A stretch of DNA of 64,000 bases. Source: Liolophura sinensis. Taxonomy: Eukaryota; Mollusca; Polyplacophora; Chitonida; Chitonidae. Positions 22,251 to 33,542 of the stretch are shown here, in pieces. The notes beneath the pieces are model-generated. The model was not told where the DNA came from, ran no database searches, and was given only the letters and a program-made list of their open reading frames with translations. How positions within the stretch are numbered: position 1 is the first letter of the stretch; the number at the start of each line of letters is the position of its first letter. The translations under genes and the position numbers were made by a program. The stretch is taken from NCBI RefSeq assembly GCF_032854445.1, contig NC_088303.1:33177501-33241500 (forward strand), given 5' to 3'.

Positions 22251-23248
22251 ACTGTACCAGTAATCATGCACATGTATCTGATGTATTGGAACTAATGATA
22301 CATAGTGTATAAACTGTGACAATCCATGAAGCCGGAGCACTAGCTGTGGACTAGATTAGACGTGTGGACATGAGAAAAGTTTGGAGAAAAGAAATTATTC
22401 CTGTTATTGCTGTTATTGATATCTTAGTTAATAATGGTTGTCAGTAGGGTTGTTAAGACTGTGAGACATTCAAGGGTCACAGAGAGCTAGTTTTTCTGAG
22501 CTACCAGCCATAATGAAAGGCACTTGTAAGCTGTGTTTAAGGACTTTCAGCAATTTCTGGATAAAATTCAGCATATTAAACTGTTCTTAGAATTTTAAAT
22601 TTTTATCTGCAACTTGATATTTCTTTATAGAAAATAGCAAGATGTTTAGTTCAGATGTGTTTACTGATATGTACAGGTGGGAACATTTTTCGATAGGTGC
22701 AAAAAAAAAAGAAATTACATGTTCCTGTAACATCTGAAGGGTTGAAGATTTCACCATATGATGTGGCATATGAAATCCAGTGTTTCCCACACTTCATGGT
22801 CCCGTGGTATACATAGATCTGGTTTATTCTCCACAATCAGAATGTTCAGTTACTCAGTAGATCCACCCCTGTGGAAATTATGGTTGAAGGTCTTTATTGT
22901 TTAGCTTTGCAATAATGTATACAATATGTAATTCACTGTTTTACTTGCTTGTTTTAGTAAGTTGTTTGTCAACTACAAATCTATTTGTAACTATCAACTA
23001 TCAACTTGTAGGTTCCTCCTAACGCAGTGGGGAAAATTTCATTCCCGTAATCTCGTATACATAGAGATACAAAAATGTGTTAATAAAAGAAATACAAAAT
23101 CATTTTGAATAATATGCACAGGCACAAGGGACTTCGAAGGTACAGATCAGAAATAAGTGACTTTATCTACTATAATATCGTGTTTACTCGATGAGGATAT
23201 TTAGTCAGTGTTTTGTGTATTCATTACACATATCACTATAAACACACA

Positions 23249-23440
23249 GACAAGGGCTGGGGAATATCGAGGGTGCATTCAGTGGACACACAGGCCTATA
23301 AAGACACATTGGACAAGGGCTAGGGATATCGAGTGTGCATTCACTAGACATGTACCTATAAAGGCACATTAGACAAAGGCTGGGGAATATCGAGTGTGTA
23401 TTCACTAGACAAACACTGTGCATTACATTCACTATATGCA
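23249..23440 (+). repeat. ~60-63-bp tandem repeat, 3 copies
   Basis: 'gacaagggctggggaatatcg' and variants recur at 23249, 23312 and 23372, each followed by 'gtgcattcac' and 'cctataaa'-type words. It produces a spurious minus-strand open frame. Confidence 0.8.
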
Positions 23441-26400
23441 TTGTTTATACATTCACAAGACACATCATAGTTTATTCATGCAGTAGGTACGGATTTAAGA
23501 CGTATTGTGTGTACATTCACAGCACATTCACAGCACATTCTGTGAGCATTCATTGTACAGATGACAAGGCAACAAAGCTATTTCAGACAGAATTTATATC
23601 CAAATCAGTCTGTGATGATGTATGTGTCAATTCTGGATCACAGCATTGAGCACCAATCAAATAAATAAAGTTTTGCTTGAGTTAGGTATTACTCTTCACC
23701 TGTGCAAACAACCTTCTGTATGTAAACATCGTGTAGGCATAAAAGGTAAGATAATTAAGCCACATATTCTCCCTGTGTACGGCTGAACTCTTTATCATGC
23801 TTATTGGCAATACAAGTACCTGTATCTCATAAAATGATTTTTTATGTATAGATTTACATGTATGCAACAACAACAAAAACGTCAGAAAATAATCATAATA
23901 GTAAGTGACTTACACATTTTGTAGTGGTGGTATCTGCATATATTCAAGATAAGATTCGTGTGTTAGTTCATGGGCAATTTTTAGATGTATGAAGTAAAAC
24001 TCTCTGTTTTTGTGTTTGTGTTTGTTTATGTGTGGGAAATGCCATTAGTGTTACCTGTAAACCCCACTCATCATAGTTCTGAACATACCCATGTACATGT
24101 GCATGTGAGGTTTACAAGTAGGATAAATCACTGTTATTGTGTGGGCAAGAAATGTGTTTGGCTGTGGAGTGAACATAGCTTGATCTAACTTGGCACGACC
24201 CTGTACTGCCTGCAAAAAACAAAACACAAACAAAAACACTGCCATACTCACAAAACTTTGCCTCAAAGGCATTATGTGGCTTTGAACTCTATGATGTAAC
24301 TTTAATATGAGTAATACTATGAGAAATCCACTTAAAAAGTGAAATGGAGTGCATATCAGAGGACACTGATAAGGAAAAACAAAATTACATGTAATTACAT
24401 GTAAACATCTTGAGCGTGAAATTCGAAATTTGGCTTTTTTTTTTGGTCTTTTTTTTTTTGCCACAAGTTTCTTTCACCAACTATTGATAATTAAAAAAGT
24501 CTCAACAAGACGTATCTCTTAGAGGAACAGAAACTCCTACATGTTTTCAGGTTTTTAGGTGTTCAGATGAGCCATTGGAGAAAACCATCAAAGAACATGA
24601 CACTTTTTGTTACAGATTTCTAGCTTTTAAGCCAACTGCTTCAAATAGCTCTGAGCGGGTTGGAGATCTAGGTAGGCCAAAGTATCGTTACAATATATTG
24701 AACTGTTCGATTCATCGGTTGATTCCAGGAAGCTAGTTTTGACTATAGATTTGAAATCTGATTTTATGTGTATTTGTAGACCTCAAAAGAGCTTAATGGG
24801 TAGGCATAGCAAATATTAAGACTGTGTTCAAGTAGCAATTCTAACTTTTCGGGTTATATTACTTGGTAGCCACATTAATGTTAGCTGTTCTAAATTAGAT
24901 AACTAGAAATTTTCTCAAAATCATGTGAAAAACGAATGAACGCGACTCCTGTATTTTGTTGATGTGATTGTAATTCTGAGTATTTATCTAGTGCTATAAA
25001 GGTCTGACAATTTATATGAATGTATGGAGTAATATATAAACGTAAAAGTAGGTTAAGAGCTTACATGTATGTAAGTAAGTTGACGGGAATCATTTATTTG
25101 TGCTTGATGTGGTTTAGTAACTTGTTATACTTTTTCAAAATGGACTAATAGAAAAGCCGAGATATAACATTTTGTAGGCTTTTGAGCCAGCAATATTTAT
25201 ACAGAAGTTTTTATTATTAGCTTTCGTGTAGCCTTCTACATTTACCGATTGTGATCGTCTAGTTCGACACAATCGTGAAATTGTTAAAACAGGGAATAAA
25301 ATCAATTAATGATGTTCTTTTGTTATAAAATCAGCGACACACACCACCCTAAGCCTAATTAAACGGTTAACTTTTTCTCACTGGAACAGTATCAAGATGC
25401 TGATAATGTCTATTGTCTAAATTTTCACCATTGAATAATTTCTAGATTATTTCGACTCTGCTGAACAACATGTGCAAGTCCCCTTGTTGACTTTGTAAAT
25501 GAACCCTTGTATATCATGTTTAGGGGTGATTCTTGGTAATTTGCTTATATGGTGATTAAAGGCAGTTATGTATGGTGTTCAGGTGATTAAACTCACATGT
25601 AGACTTTGCACGTATGGTACCAGTGTTAGATTGGGGCACTCTTCTGCCTACAAGAAAGCTCCGTGAATGTGCACGTCCATGGGAACCCAAGTGAGAGGCA
25701 GCCACCACTCTTGACATGCATGCAGGGTAAATCTCTTCTTGTCACAGACACTTTCAAATATGTGTTAAATACTTTTACGACACTCACATTAAACGTTCAT
25801 GGCTCAAATTTTCCAAAATATATATTTTTATGACTCAAATCGGTACTTTCAACCATTTGAATAGGGTGACACCAAAGCACATGTACCAGCACATGATGTA
25901 CAAGGGGTTGATTAACCCTGGATGTAAAAAGCCTCTTATTCTCACTTTGGTTCGCCAGAACGTCAGTGAAGGTTTACCAACGCATCTCTCGCAACTACAT
26001 TGCCTGAAGGAGTTTCAGGCGACTAACTGCATGGATACCAAAAAACTCATAACTGTAATCCTTCAACCTTTTCGCATAATTGCAAGGTGTTTATTTAGGC
26101 ATATTCTGAAGGCATTACTGTGTTTAAAGTGATAAAAATGATACTTTTAATGAAGCTCTGAAATTTGCAAACCCAATCAATGTATATGGAACCATAACCT
26201 GGACAACGTCTTTTACGAAAAAAAAGTTACAAGAAATATGACATAAAGTTTTATGAAAGTGGCCCCATCAAATGAATGAGTCCGAACCTTGCATATCCAA
26301 CCAGGTTACAGAACTGATGGCATGGTTAGACCTGTGTATGTTTTATGTAAGCTTCACCAGGTGCATGGAAGGTTTCATGTTTCTCTGGTGCGTGTGTGTG

Positions 26401-26760
26401 TGTGTGTTTTGTGTGTCTCGCAATAACAATTGTATTGCTGTACAAGGCAAATGTATATTACGAAGGCTGAATGGAGCCAACATGCACTGTCTATTTATAA
26501 GTTTTATGAAGTGATGACGGGAGGACCTGACACATCGGTGCATGTCCTATATACAAAGCTTTGTTGATGTATACGTTGTTGTGTAGGCACAGTTGTGTTG
26601 TTAGTATAACGCCAATGTCAAGAAATTCCACTGTGATCATAAGATTTTTTTATATAATTAAAGGAAACAATATTCCTGGGGAAATAAGTAAATGTACTTT
26701 TAATGAAATAAATGATATGCTCTTCAGCTCTTGACTGCACGTTGTAAAGTTTGCATTTTC
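23441..26760. other. Intergenic DNA without recognised genes
   Basis: AT-rich with only short frames that lack splice signals or coding composition. The family E copy at 26053-26200 and a (GT)n run near 26391-26410 are the only structures I see. Confidence 0.45.
26053..26200 (+). repeat. Dispersed repeat family E copy, diverged
   Basis: 'gtaatccttcaaccttttcgc', 'gcaaggtgtttatttaggcatattc', 'gtgataaaaatgatactttt' and 'gaagctctgaaat' follow the same order as 20655-20760. Confidence 0.6.
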
Positions 26761-27000
26761 AGATGGTAACCGGTTCAGTCCGGGCTTTTGAGAGGGAATT
26801 TGAAGATTCCTCCGGGCGATGGAACTTACAGGACCGTTAACACGTTGATTGAAGTCCGCGTGTCTTTCACCAATATATGGGTTTCAAGTCGGTATACATA
26901 CCACGTAAGAAAGTTTGTCAGCAACTTTGCAAATGTTTGTGGTTATCTTCTGTGTTTTCCTCCACCCATGAAACTGACGCCATGAACAGGTTTCTTGAGC
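26760..27000 (+). repeat. Dispersed repeat family C copy, diverged
   Basis: It holds 'ggtaaccggttcagtccggg', 'gaatttgaagattcc', 'ttcaccaatatatggg', 'agaaagtttgtcagcaactttgc' and 'ttttcctccacccatg', which follow the family C order. Confidence 0.55.
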
Positions 27001-27280
27001 ATGACAACAATCGTTCGGTTGACCAAATGCTGTAGGTCGAGTTTTCGACAGTTTTGAGTGGATCGGCTGCGGCTGTACGTATGTAAAGGTTTTCAGTGCC
27101 CTCGGGGATTTTGGTAGGAATATATGTTGTTGGTGAGGTCTTGCAGGAAGTTCTCTGGAGGATCGAGTAACCCGTCCTGCAAATGTCGCTGCGAATCTCA
27201 GGCCATTCAGTGACTAATCAATTTCACGATCGAATCCAACTCTCGCTGCTATTTTGGTTGCAGCTGTAAGTTAGGGTGGA

Positions 27281-27538
27281 GGCCTCCGTAGCCTAGTAGT
27301 TATGGTCCCAACATGGCGCAATGACAGGAGCCTTACACCAATGCGATTATTGTGAGTTCAAATCCAGCTCATTTAGGCATTCTCTCCGGTCGTACTTGGG
27401 AAGGTCTCCCAGCAACATGGGGTCATGGATTCCCCCCTAGGTCTGCACGGTTTCCTCCCACCATAATGCTGGCCACCCTCGCATTAGTGAAATATTCTAG
27501 AGTAAGGCCTAAAGCACTAATCAAATAAATAAATAAAT
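27281..27538 (+). mobile_element. SINE family A, full-length but diverged
   Basis: It starts 'ggcctccgtagcctagtagtt', has 'gtgagttcaaatccagctcat' and 'ccaccataatgctggcc', and ends in 'caaataaataaataaa'. I see no clear target-site duplication beyond AGGGTG. Confidence 0.85.
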
Positions 27539-27807
27539 TAAATCAGGGTGTTTGTTAGGTGCCATCCGAATGTTGTTGCATTACCCCGGACATACCGCCG
27601 TTATGTAAACGCAAAACTCTTGAGCACGGCTTTAACCATAATTCAGTCAAGCAAATGAACAAACTAAGAGTTTAGTAGATTGTTGATGTGCGAAAGTCTA
27701 CAGCGTATATAGCGCATGTGATGTAGCCTATTCGGAGATACAATTTATTCCGGACTACATGATCATACCACCTGGCGTCTTGAACGTCATTCCTCTGACA
27801 TGGACGC

Positions 27808-27817
27808 TGCGCATGCG
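27808..27817. promoter_or_regulatory. NRF1-like palindrome in a CpG-rich segment
   Basis: TGCGCATGCG matches the core of the NRF1 consensus and lies in a less AT-rich segment (about 27780-27950) that also has a GACGTCA half-CRE. The gene starting at 28543 lies ~0.7 kb downstream, and GTAAGG at 27951 could end a non-coding first exon. A promoter is inferred, not shown. Confidence 0.35.
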
Positions 27818-28159
27818 TTCTGTGCGACTCGGTTGAAGCGCCAAGACGTCATAATGAAGTGACGCACTCAAGTGTGTGCTGAACGTCACAATCGCTACCA
27901 TGCCAGATTGCTTGAAGTTACCAGTGGGATTCTGGTAATGGCGAAAATGTGGTAAGGCAATCAGTTTATATATTTCGCGAATACTTTGACCATCATTCCA
28001 ACCATTGCACTTGTGAAACTATGCCTATATGTATTGTTTAGAGCAATCTCATTTTTAAAAAAAAATACGAAAAACTGGAATTAAGAATCTTTTGAAAATG
28101 GCCCTTAAGAGTCTTTAACAGCCAAGATCTGGTAACAAATACTGGTGTGTATTAGTCTA

Positions 28160-28440
28160 CATGTATTTCTGTTCTGTGTATTAGTATATTAGTACTGGTA
28201 TGTATAGGCTTACTGTATTTCTAGTAAGAAATATTGGTTTGTATAGGCTTACTGTATTTCTAGTAAGAAATACTGGTTTGTATAGGCTTACAATATTTCT
28301 AGTAAGAAATATTGGTTTGTATAGGCTTGCAATGTAGCAAATACTGATATGTATAGGTCTACAATAGTTCGAGTAACAAATATTTTATATGTATAGGTCT
28401 ACAATATTTCTGGTAACAAATACTGGTTTGAATACGCCTG
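28160..28440 (+). repeat. 39-bp tandem repeat upstream of gene 3 exon 1
   Basis: 'tgtataggcttactgtatttctag' type units start at 28201, 28240, 28279 and 28318, exactly 39 bp apart, followed by more diverged copies near 28350 and 28390. Confidence 0.85.
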
Positions 28441-28542
28441 CAATATTACTGTTAAGAAGTAAGAAATTTCATTTCTTATCAAATTTGTCAACCTTTGTAG
28501 ACTTCACGTAAAAAATAATAATATATTTTATTTCATTCACAG

Positions 28543-29353
28543 ATGAGCCCTGGTCCCGCTATTAATATCAGCTTTACATCGCCCACGCCCCTAAATCAAC
28601 CTCCAAAGTTAACCGTACTCAGTTATAACGCCTCCATCCCCAGTGCCCCGGCAAACATGCCACCTCGGGGGGCAAAAGCGAAGTCTAGGGATGATTCGGA
28701 TTCCGACAGCGGGTCTTCCGAATCCGTTAGAGTATCACAGCACAAACACAAACGGAAAGATGATCACAGCCAGAAAGATGATCACAGTCAGAAAGATGAT
28801 CACAGCCAGAAAGATGATCACAGCCAGAAAGATGACGACGCCGTACCTGGGGTCAGTGAGGATGACGATCACGCGAGTGGATCCAAAGCGCATGGGAGAT
28901 ATGCCAAGGGTCATTCAGCTGGCCATCGGGCGAAAGCACGCGGCGGTTCCGTCGCATCTATGAAAGGGAAGCGTCTCAGTAAGGTCACCATCCCTAAGCC
29001 CGGGGAGTCCACGGCATTCGCAGCTGTGGTGCAAATGTCCCAGAAGTTGCCCAAATCGTCTTCCAAAGTCAAGCAGAGAGCCTCGAACTTGTCCACCATC
29101 GTGCGAACCGGAGAATCCACCGACGATGTCTTGGAGGATCTTCCCAAGGCGGCCTCTAAAGTCCGCCAGAGAGCATCCACGATGTCCACCGCGTCCACGA
29201 CATCCACTCGTACACCCAAGGGGAAGTCCCCCAGTAAAATAATGGAAGAAATCGAAGAATTTGAAGCCATGTCGAAGCAAAGCGCAGTGCTGAATATTTC
29301 TGGCCCGTACGCCAGCGACTTCATACCCCTGACGTCTGATGACCCTCTCACTG
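28543..29353 (+). CDS. Gene 3 exon 1 (coding)
   Basis: ATG lies directly after the acceptor 'ttcattcacag', so the 5' UTR should lie in an upstream exon. The open frame runs 270 codons with clearly higher GC than its flanks; the donor is ACTG|GTAAAA. Reading on instead reaches a stop 10 codons later at 29385. Joining from a possible upstream exon ending at 27950 would not add in-frame codons, because a stop (TGA) forms across the junction. Confidence 0.8.
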
Positions 29354-32300
29354 GTAAAATAAATTTCATGTCAACTATAAATTGAATTTTCAGTAGACTG
29401 TTTGCTTTTAAAACTGTTTGGTGTGGACAGTTGAACACCTTTTGGATTTATTTGTTTATTTGATTGGTGTTTTACGCCATACTCAAGAATATTTCACTTA
29501 TACGGCGGCAGCCAGCATTATGGTGAGAGGACACCAGGGGGAAACCCACGACCTTCCGCAGGTTACTGGTAGACCACGCATTGGTGAGAGGCTCCTGGGT
29601 CATTACGCTGGTCTAGCGCGCTAACCAGATGAGAACACCTTTTTGAACTAAAGCACACAAAAACATTATGGATGGTAGAACTGATGACTTAATTAATGAA
29701 TATATGCACACCAATATGACGAGGGCTGCATGCCGAAATTTGTCAAAGTGAGAAACATATACGTTTAAGTCATTTCGAGGCGAAGTTGCATGCAGCTCAT
29801 TTAAAACGTGGTTCCCATGAATTCATTTTGCTGTCGGTTATAGTGTCCAATGTGGACGCAAGTTTGACGACGGAAGTTAGTGGAATTGTGGGATTGTAGC
29901 CAAAAGGCCCATGCCTCAATTCCAACAACGGAGAATTTTTAGATTTCCCCGCTCTCACTAGTCATGAGGACGTGGTGGTGACAATAGACGGTCTTGTTTG
30001 GCCGTTTGCACGTCGTATAAGTGAAATATTCTCCAGTGCGGCGTAAAATACAAATCAAATCAATAAATAAATATATATTTATACATACAACACTTAATTG
30101 TATGATGAAACCTTTTCAGCCGATGATTTATTTATTTATTTATTTATTTGGTGTTTTACGCCGTACTCAAGAATATTTCACCTATACGACGGTGGCCAGC
30201 ATTATGGTGGGTGGAAACCGGGCACAGCCCGGGGAAACCCACGACCATCCCCAGGTTTTTGGCAAACCTTCCCACGTACGGCCGGAGAGGAAGCCAGCAT
30301 GAGCTGGACTTGAAGTCACAGCGACTGCATTGGTGAGAGACTCCTGGGTCATTACGCTGCGCTAGCGCGCTAACCAACTGAGCCACGGAGGCCCCTCTTT
30401 CAGCCGATGAGAGCCGTTTAGAGATCAGGGAATTTTTTGTGCTTGATTTTTGTATGAATGATTCCAACTGAGTAGCTAGCCGCCGTTGTATAAGTTATAC
30501 TATATTACTGAGTACGGCACTAAACACCAATCAAATAAATAAAATAAATCCAATCAAGTATATACATTTGTGCATCTGTTTAGAAATCAATGAAGAAGAT
30601 GATGTTGAGAAGAAGACAGAAGGTCGTGCTGGGGAAGTCACTGATTCTAAAGACATCAAGCTGGATGTGGCGTCAGGTAATGTTGTTTTGTCAATAATAT
30701 ACATGTGCAATACGCCAGTGCGTCGTGTAAGTGAAATAATCTTGAGTACGCCGTAAAACACCAGTCAGATAAATAAACAAATAAATGTAGTCCATCGAAC
30801 CGTTATACAAAGCGATTTCGAACTTTAGCCGCACATACCATGCGTCTTTCCAACATCAAGGAAAACTGTTGACTGCTTCTCTTTGCATGGTTCCGTCCTA
30901 TTTTCGTACTTTATATACTGTCTTAGTTCTTTGGTAGTTTGTGTTATACGTCGTTTTGGGAATTGGCCTTGCAATTATTGACCTGGAACGTCCTTATTGG
31001 TTGGCGGCTGGTATACGAATGTCTGTTTCGACGCATAGATTTAGTCTACAATTTTAATCCAAACTAGACTCTTAACTATTCTTACATATTCTTGAGTACG
31101 GTGTAAAATTTGTGCGTCGAAAGACATACGTATACGAGCCGTTGACCAATAAGGGTGTTCAAGTCAATAATCGCAAGAGCAATTCCCAAACGATGTATAA
31201 CACAAACCATCAACAGTTTCTAATGATGTTGGAAAGACATTATTAAGGTATGTTCTAGGCGACTGAGTGGAAATCAGTATTCAAATCTTGCGGATAACAA
31301 CATGTCAGATGGCGATTTAACGCAACTCGAGCTCAGTTGGTTAGCGCGCTAGTTCAGCGTAATGACCCAGGAGTCTCTCACCAGTGCGGTCGCTGTGAGT
31401 TCAAGTCCAGCTCATGCTGGCTTCCTCTCCGGCCGTATTTGGGAAGGTCTGTCATCAACCTGCGGATGGTTGTGGGTTTCCCCCCGGCTGTTCCCGGTTT
31501 CCACCCACCATAATGCTGGCCGCCGTCGTATAAGTGAAATATTCTTGAGTACGGCGTAAAACACCAATCAAATAAATAAATAAACTCAACTCGATGAAAT
31601 ATACTGCCCTAGTCCCGGTTAAGCGGAATTAGACATAATCATGTAGGAGAAGGCAGAGATTCTGGATGTCCTGTCCATAATGAGAATTATACTCACTGTA
31701 AAACTAAGAAACTTGGAGTGAGGGCGATTGATGGAATGACTTTGACATGATAGTTTTTGAGTAATAACTTGTGACGTTGACTGAAATTGTTGCACAACAC
31801 GAGATATGTAAACACCATATGCACCCATCAAATAAATAAATAAATAAATAAATAAATAAATATATGCATCAATTCGATGAAAGTTTGACCACTGACTCTA
31901 TGCTTTGGTAGTACAATTTCAGCCAATGCAGCTTCAAAATTGGTTTGTAAAAATGGTCAGTTAAAAATTCTTGACCTTTAAGACAAAGTGTCTTTGTGAA
32001 ACAGACTCAACTGCTCAAAAGTGCCACAAGGTTTGACTGAGTCTTATTAACTACAGTCTGAACTGATGTACATTGTTTTGTACTACAGTTAATGAGACGG
32101 TAAGTTTTAAGATTCAAATCTAGTATAAACCTGTAATATACCTTTGAACACTTTGCCCTGAAGTCGATAAAATTTGTGTCAATTAATTGTCGTATGTGCA
32201 TAGGCCCGGTGTCACGAAATCTTTTGTGTAAGGAAAAGCCGTTTGCTTAAGCCACACAATACTATACTTTGTAAGTGTTTAACAATGCTATACTTTGTAA

Positions 32301-33357
32301 ATGTTTAATAATGCTATACTCTGTAAGTGTTAAATTTTGTCGAGAAACACTCTATGGATGATGGACTTAGGCAAAAAAAAAATTCAGGTTTGTGACAACG
32401 AGTTCAGCCCTCTTTTTTGCGAGTTTGAAGCAAATAAAAAAAACCCCACATGATTATTCTTAGTATTGATTTGACTTTATACTACATCATCTCCTTGACA
32501 AATCGAATTTATCATTTACATGTATATAATCATGGGGCATAATCAGTAAAAGAGTCATTTGTTTGCAGAAAAAGCTAAAGCCTTCTGAAGGCGAGCATTA
32601 TTGTCCATTTTGCTATGTGGATACTGTTCGGTGGGCAATGACGACAATAAGCAGTTCGACGGCACTTCTGGAGTGACTATCAATATGGCGAGCAAGTTTG
32701 TGCTTCGTACACGATAAAGTTCGTCTGCAACTTTCCAGAGTTGGTGATTTGTTTACTCCGGTTTTCTCCGGCGACCATAACACTGATCGAAATGATTAAA
32801 GTAGAACACAAAGTCTGCAGTGTTATATATATATTTGTTAAACAACGAACAAATAAACAAATAATTATCATTTATATATTTTAAAGGCTTATATCATATA
32901 TAAATAAAGAAAAAAAGTCTTCAATACATATATATCAAAGAATCAACAAATAAAATAAATATCATTTATATCCAATATATATTAGTAAAAAAATCTTTTA
33001 TCAATAATCAATTTATATGTGATAAACAACAAGCAGATAAACAAAATAAATGTATCATTTGTTTCAGACGCAAAAGCAGCGAAGGAACGTGAGTCTCCAG
33101 CCGAATCATCCCGTGGGAAAAAGGCCGGTTTGCTTTGTTGTGCGTCTAAACAAAATTCAGATGGAGAGGAGAATTCTAGCGAGCAAGCAGACAAAGGATC
33201 GAAAAAACAGACAAAAAAAGAATCGAAAGAATCGAAAAAAGAACCGAAAGAATCGAAAAAGGAATCGAAAAGAGAACCGAAAGAATCGAAAAAAGAATCG
33301 AAAAAAGAACCGAAAAGAATCGAAAAAAGGACCGAAAGAATCGAAAAAAGAACCTAA
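28543..33357 (+). CDS. Unrecognised disordered, highly charged protein, 3 exons
   Basis: I do not recognise this protein. Exons are 28543-29353, 30584-30676 and 33068-33357; all junctions are phase 1 with good GT-AG signals. They give 397 residues. The N-terminal 40 residues are hydrophobic/Ser/Pro-rich but have no clear membrane helix. Then come a Ser/Asp-rich acidic stretch, KDDHSQ hexapeptide repeats, a basic Ser/Thr region with KVKQRASNLSTIVR and KVRQRASTMSTAST (two related segments), and a Lys/Glu/Ser repeat tail. GLLCCASK is the only Cys pair. There is no enzymatic motif. The tail looks frameshifted and the original frame would end at 33579. An AATAAA at 33844 suits its 3' end. It could be a lineage-specific scaffold or nuclear protein; that is a guess. 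Confidence 0.7.
28757..28836 (+). repeat. 18-bp coding repeat: KDDHSQ units
   Basis: Four to five near-identical 18-bp units ('aaagatgatcacagccag') within gene 3 exon 1 encode Lys-Asp-Asp-His-Ser-Gln. The near identity at the DNA level points to recent expansion. Confidence 0.95.
29444..29632 (-). mobile_element. SINE family A copy, minus orientation, gene 3 intron 1
   Basis: It runs from the inverted tail ('tttatttgtttatttgattgg') to the head ('tctagcgcgctaaccag'), with part of the body missing. The 11-bp target-site duplication GAACACCTTTT is exact at 29433-29443 and 29633-29643. Confidence 0.9.
29880..30080 (+). repeat. Dispersed repeat family C copy ending in a SINE-like tail
   Basis: 'ggagaatttttagatttcccc', 'gtcatgaggacgtggtggtgacaata' and then 'cgtcgtataagtgaaatattctc' with 'aaatcaataaataaat'. 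The middle of the family seen elsewhere is missing. Confidence 0.55.
30127..30397 (-). mobile_element. SINE family A, full length, minus orientation
   Basis: An intact copy ending in 'ctgagccacggaggcccc'. The exact 13-bp target-site duplication TTTCAGCCGATGA lies at 30114-30126 and 30398-30410. It is a good reference copy for the family: on the minus strand the head carries A-box-like 'tggctcagttggttagcgcg' and B-box-like 'gtcaagtcc' words. Confidence 0.95.
30480..30548 (+). mobile_element. SINE family A tail fragment before gene 3 exon 2
   Basis: 'gccgccgttgtataagttata', 'ctgagtacggcactaaacacc' and 'aatcaaataaataaaataaa' remain; no head. It ends ~35 bp before exon 2, so the fragment borders the polypyrimidine tract. 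Confidence 0.7.
30584..30676 (+). CDS. Gene 3 exon 2
   Basis: A 93-nt phase 1-1 exon with acceptor 'gcatctgtttag' and donor TCAG|GTAATG. It encodes an acidic/charged segment, INEEDDVEKKTEGRAGEVTD and then SKDIKLDVAS. Composition agrees with exons 1 and 3. Confidence 0.65.
30720..30786 (+). mobile_element. SINE family A tail fragment after gene 3 exon 2
   Basis: 'cgtcgtgtaagtgaaataatc', 'ttgagtacgccgtaaaacacc' and 'agtcagataaataaacaaat' form a bare SINE 3' end starting 44 bp after the exon 2 donor. Exon 2 is thus bracketed by two SINE tails. Confidence 0.7.
31331..31586 (+). mobile_element. SINE family A in gene 3 intron 2
   Basis: It is nearly complete but lacks the first ~10 bases of the head. 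CAACTCGA at 31323-31330 and 31587-31594 is a probable target-site duplication. Confidence 0.88.
32257..32335 (+). repeat. ~29-bp tandem repeat, 3 copies
   Basis: 'aatgctatactttgtaaatgtttaat' and close variants occur three times in a row. Confidence 0.7.
32620..32880 (+). repeat. Dispersed repeat family C copy, diverged
   Basis: It has 'gtgggcaatgacgacaataagc', 'ctatcaatatggcgagcaag', 'gataaagttcgtctgcaactttcc' and 'ctccggttttctccggcgacc', matching the family C order, then AT-rich sequence. Confidence 0.55.
33068..33357 (+). CDS. Gene 3 exon 3: terminal exon, Lys/Glu/Ser tail, apparent frameshift
   Basis: The acceptor 'catttgtttcag' opens DAKAAKERESPAESSRGKKA, then GLLCCASKQ and KESKKEPK-type repeats. 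In the exon frame the repeats run until about 33315, where AAAA appears in place of AAA between CCG and GAATCG. The frame then reads RIEKRTERIEKRT and stops at 33355-33357. The register is regained in the DNA by about 33395, and the exon's own frame reads KESIKEPKESI… to a TAA at 33577-33579 with the ending SVNESEENSSETSS. This is either a real truncation or a one-base error. Confidence 0.65.
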
Positions 33358-33542
33358 TAAAGAATCGAACAAAGAATCGATAAAAAGCACAAAAAAGAAA
33401 CGAAAGAGTCGATAAAGGAACCGAAAGAGTCGATAAAGAAATCGAAAGAGTCGATAAGGGAATCGAAAGAGTCGATAAGGGAATCGAAAGAGTCGATTGA
33501 GGAATCGAAAGAGTCGATTGAGGAATCGAAAGAGTCGGTCAA
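33180..33542 (+). repeat. Coding microsatellite: 'gaatcgaaa(aaa)' units
   Basis: Dozens of GAATCGAAA, GAACCGAAA and GAGTCGATA units of 9-18 bp encode Lys/Glu/Ser. The pattern changes gradually from K-rich (left) to KESI-x-E units (right), as expected of replication slippage. Confidence 0.95.

Larger units (their letters stand above)
20152..23240. other. LRP12-like 3' UTR and intergenic DNA
   Basis: AT-rich, no exon seen. It includes a family E copy (20655-20880), a SINE tail (22171-22250) and an attc/cattcatt run at about 20870-20895. An ATTAAA near 20793 is a possible poly-A signal but lies inside the family E copy, so I do not rely on it. Confidence 0.45.

Noticed and set aside
25830-26132. 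100-codon open frame
   Set aside because: Its right part lies in a family E repeat, its start codon is in AT-rich DNA, and I recognise no domain.
33157-33542. Phe/Asp/Ser-rich minus-strand frames
   Set aside because: They are reverse readings of the Lys/Glu/Ser coding repeat of gene 3.
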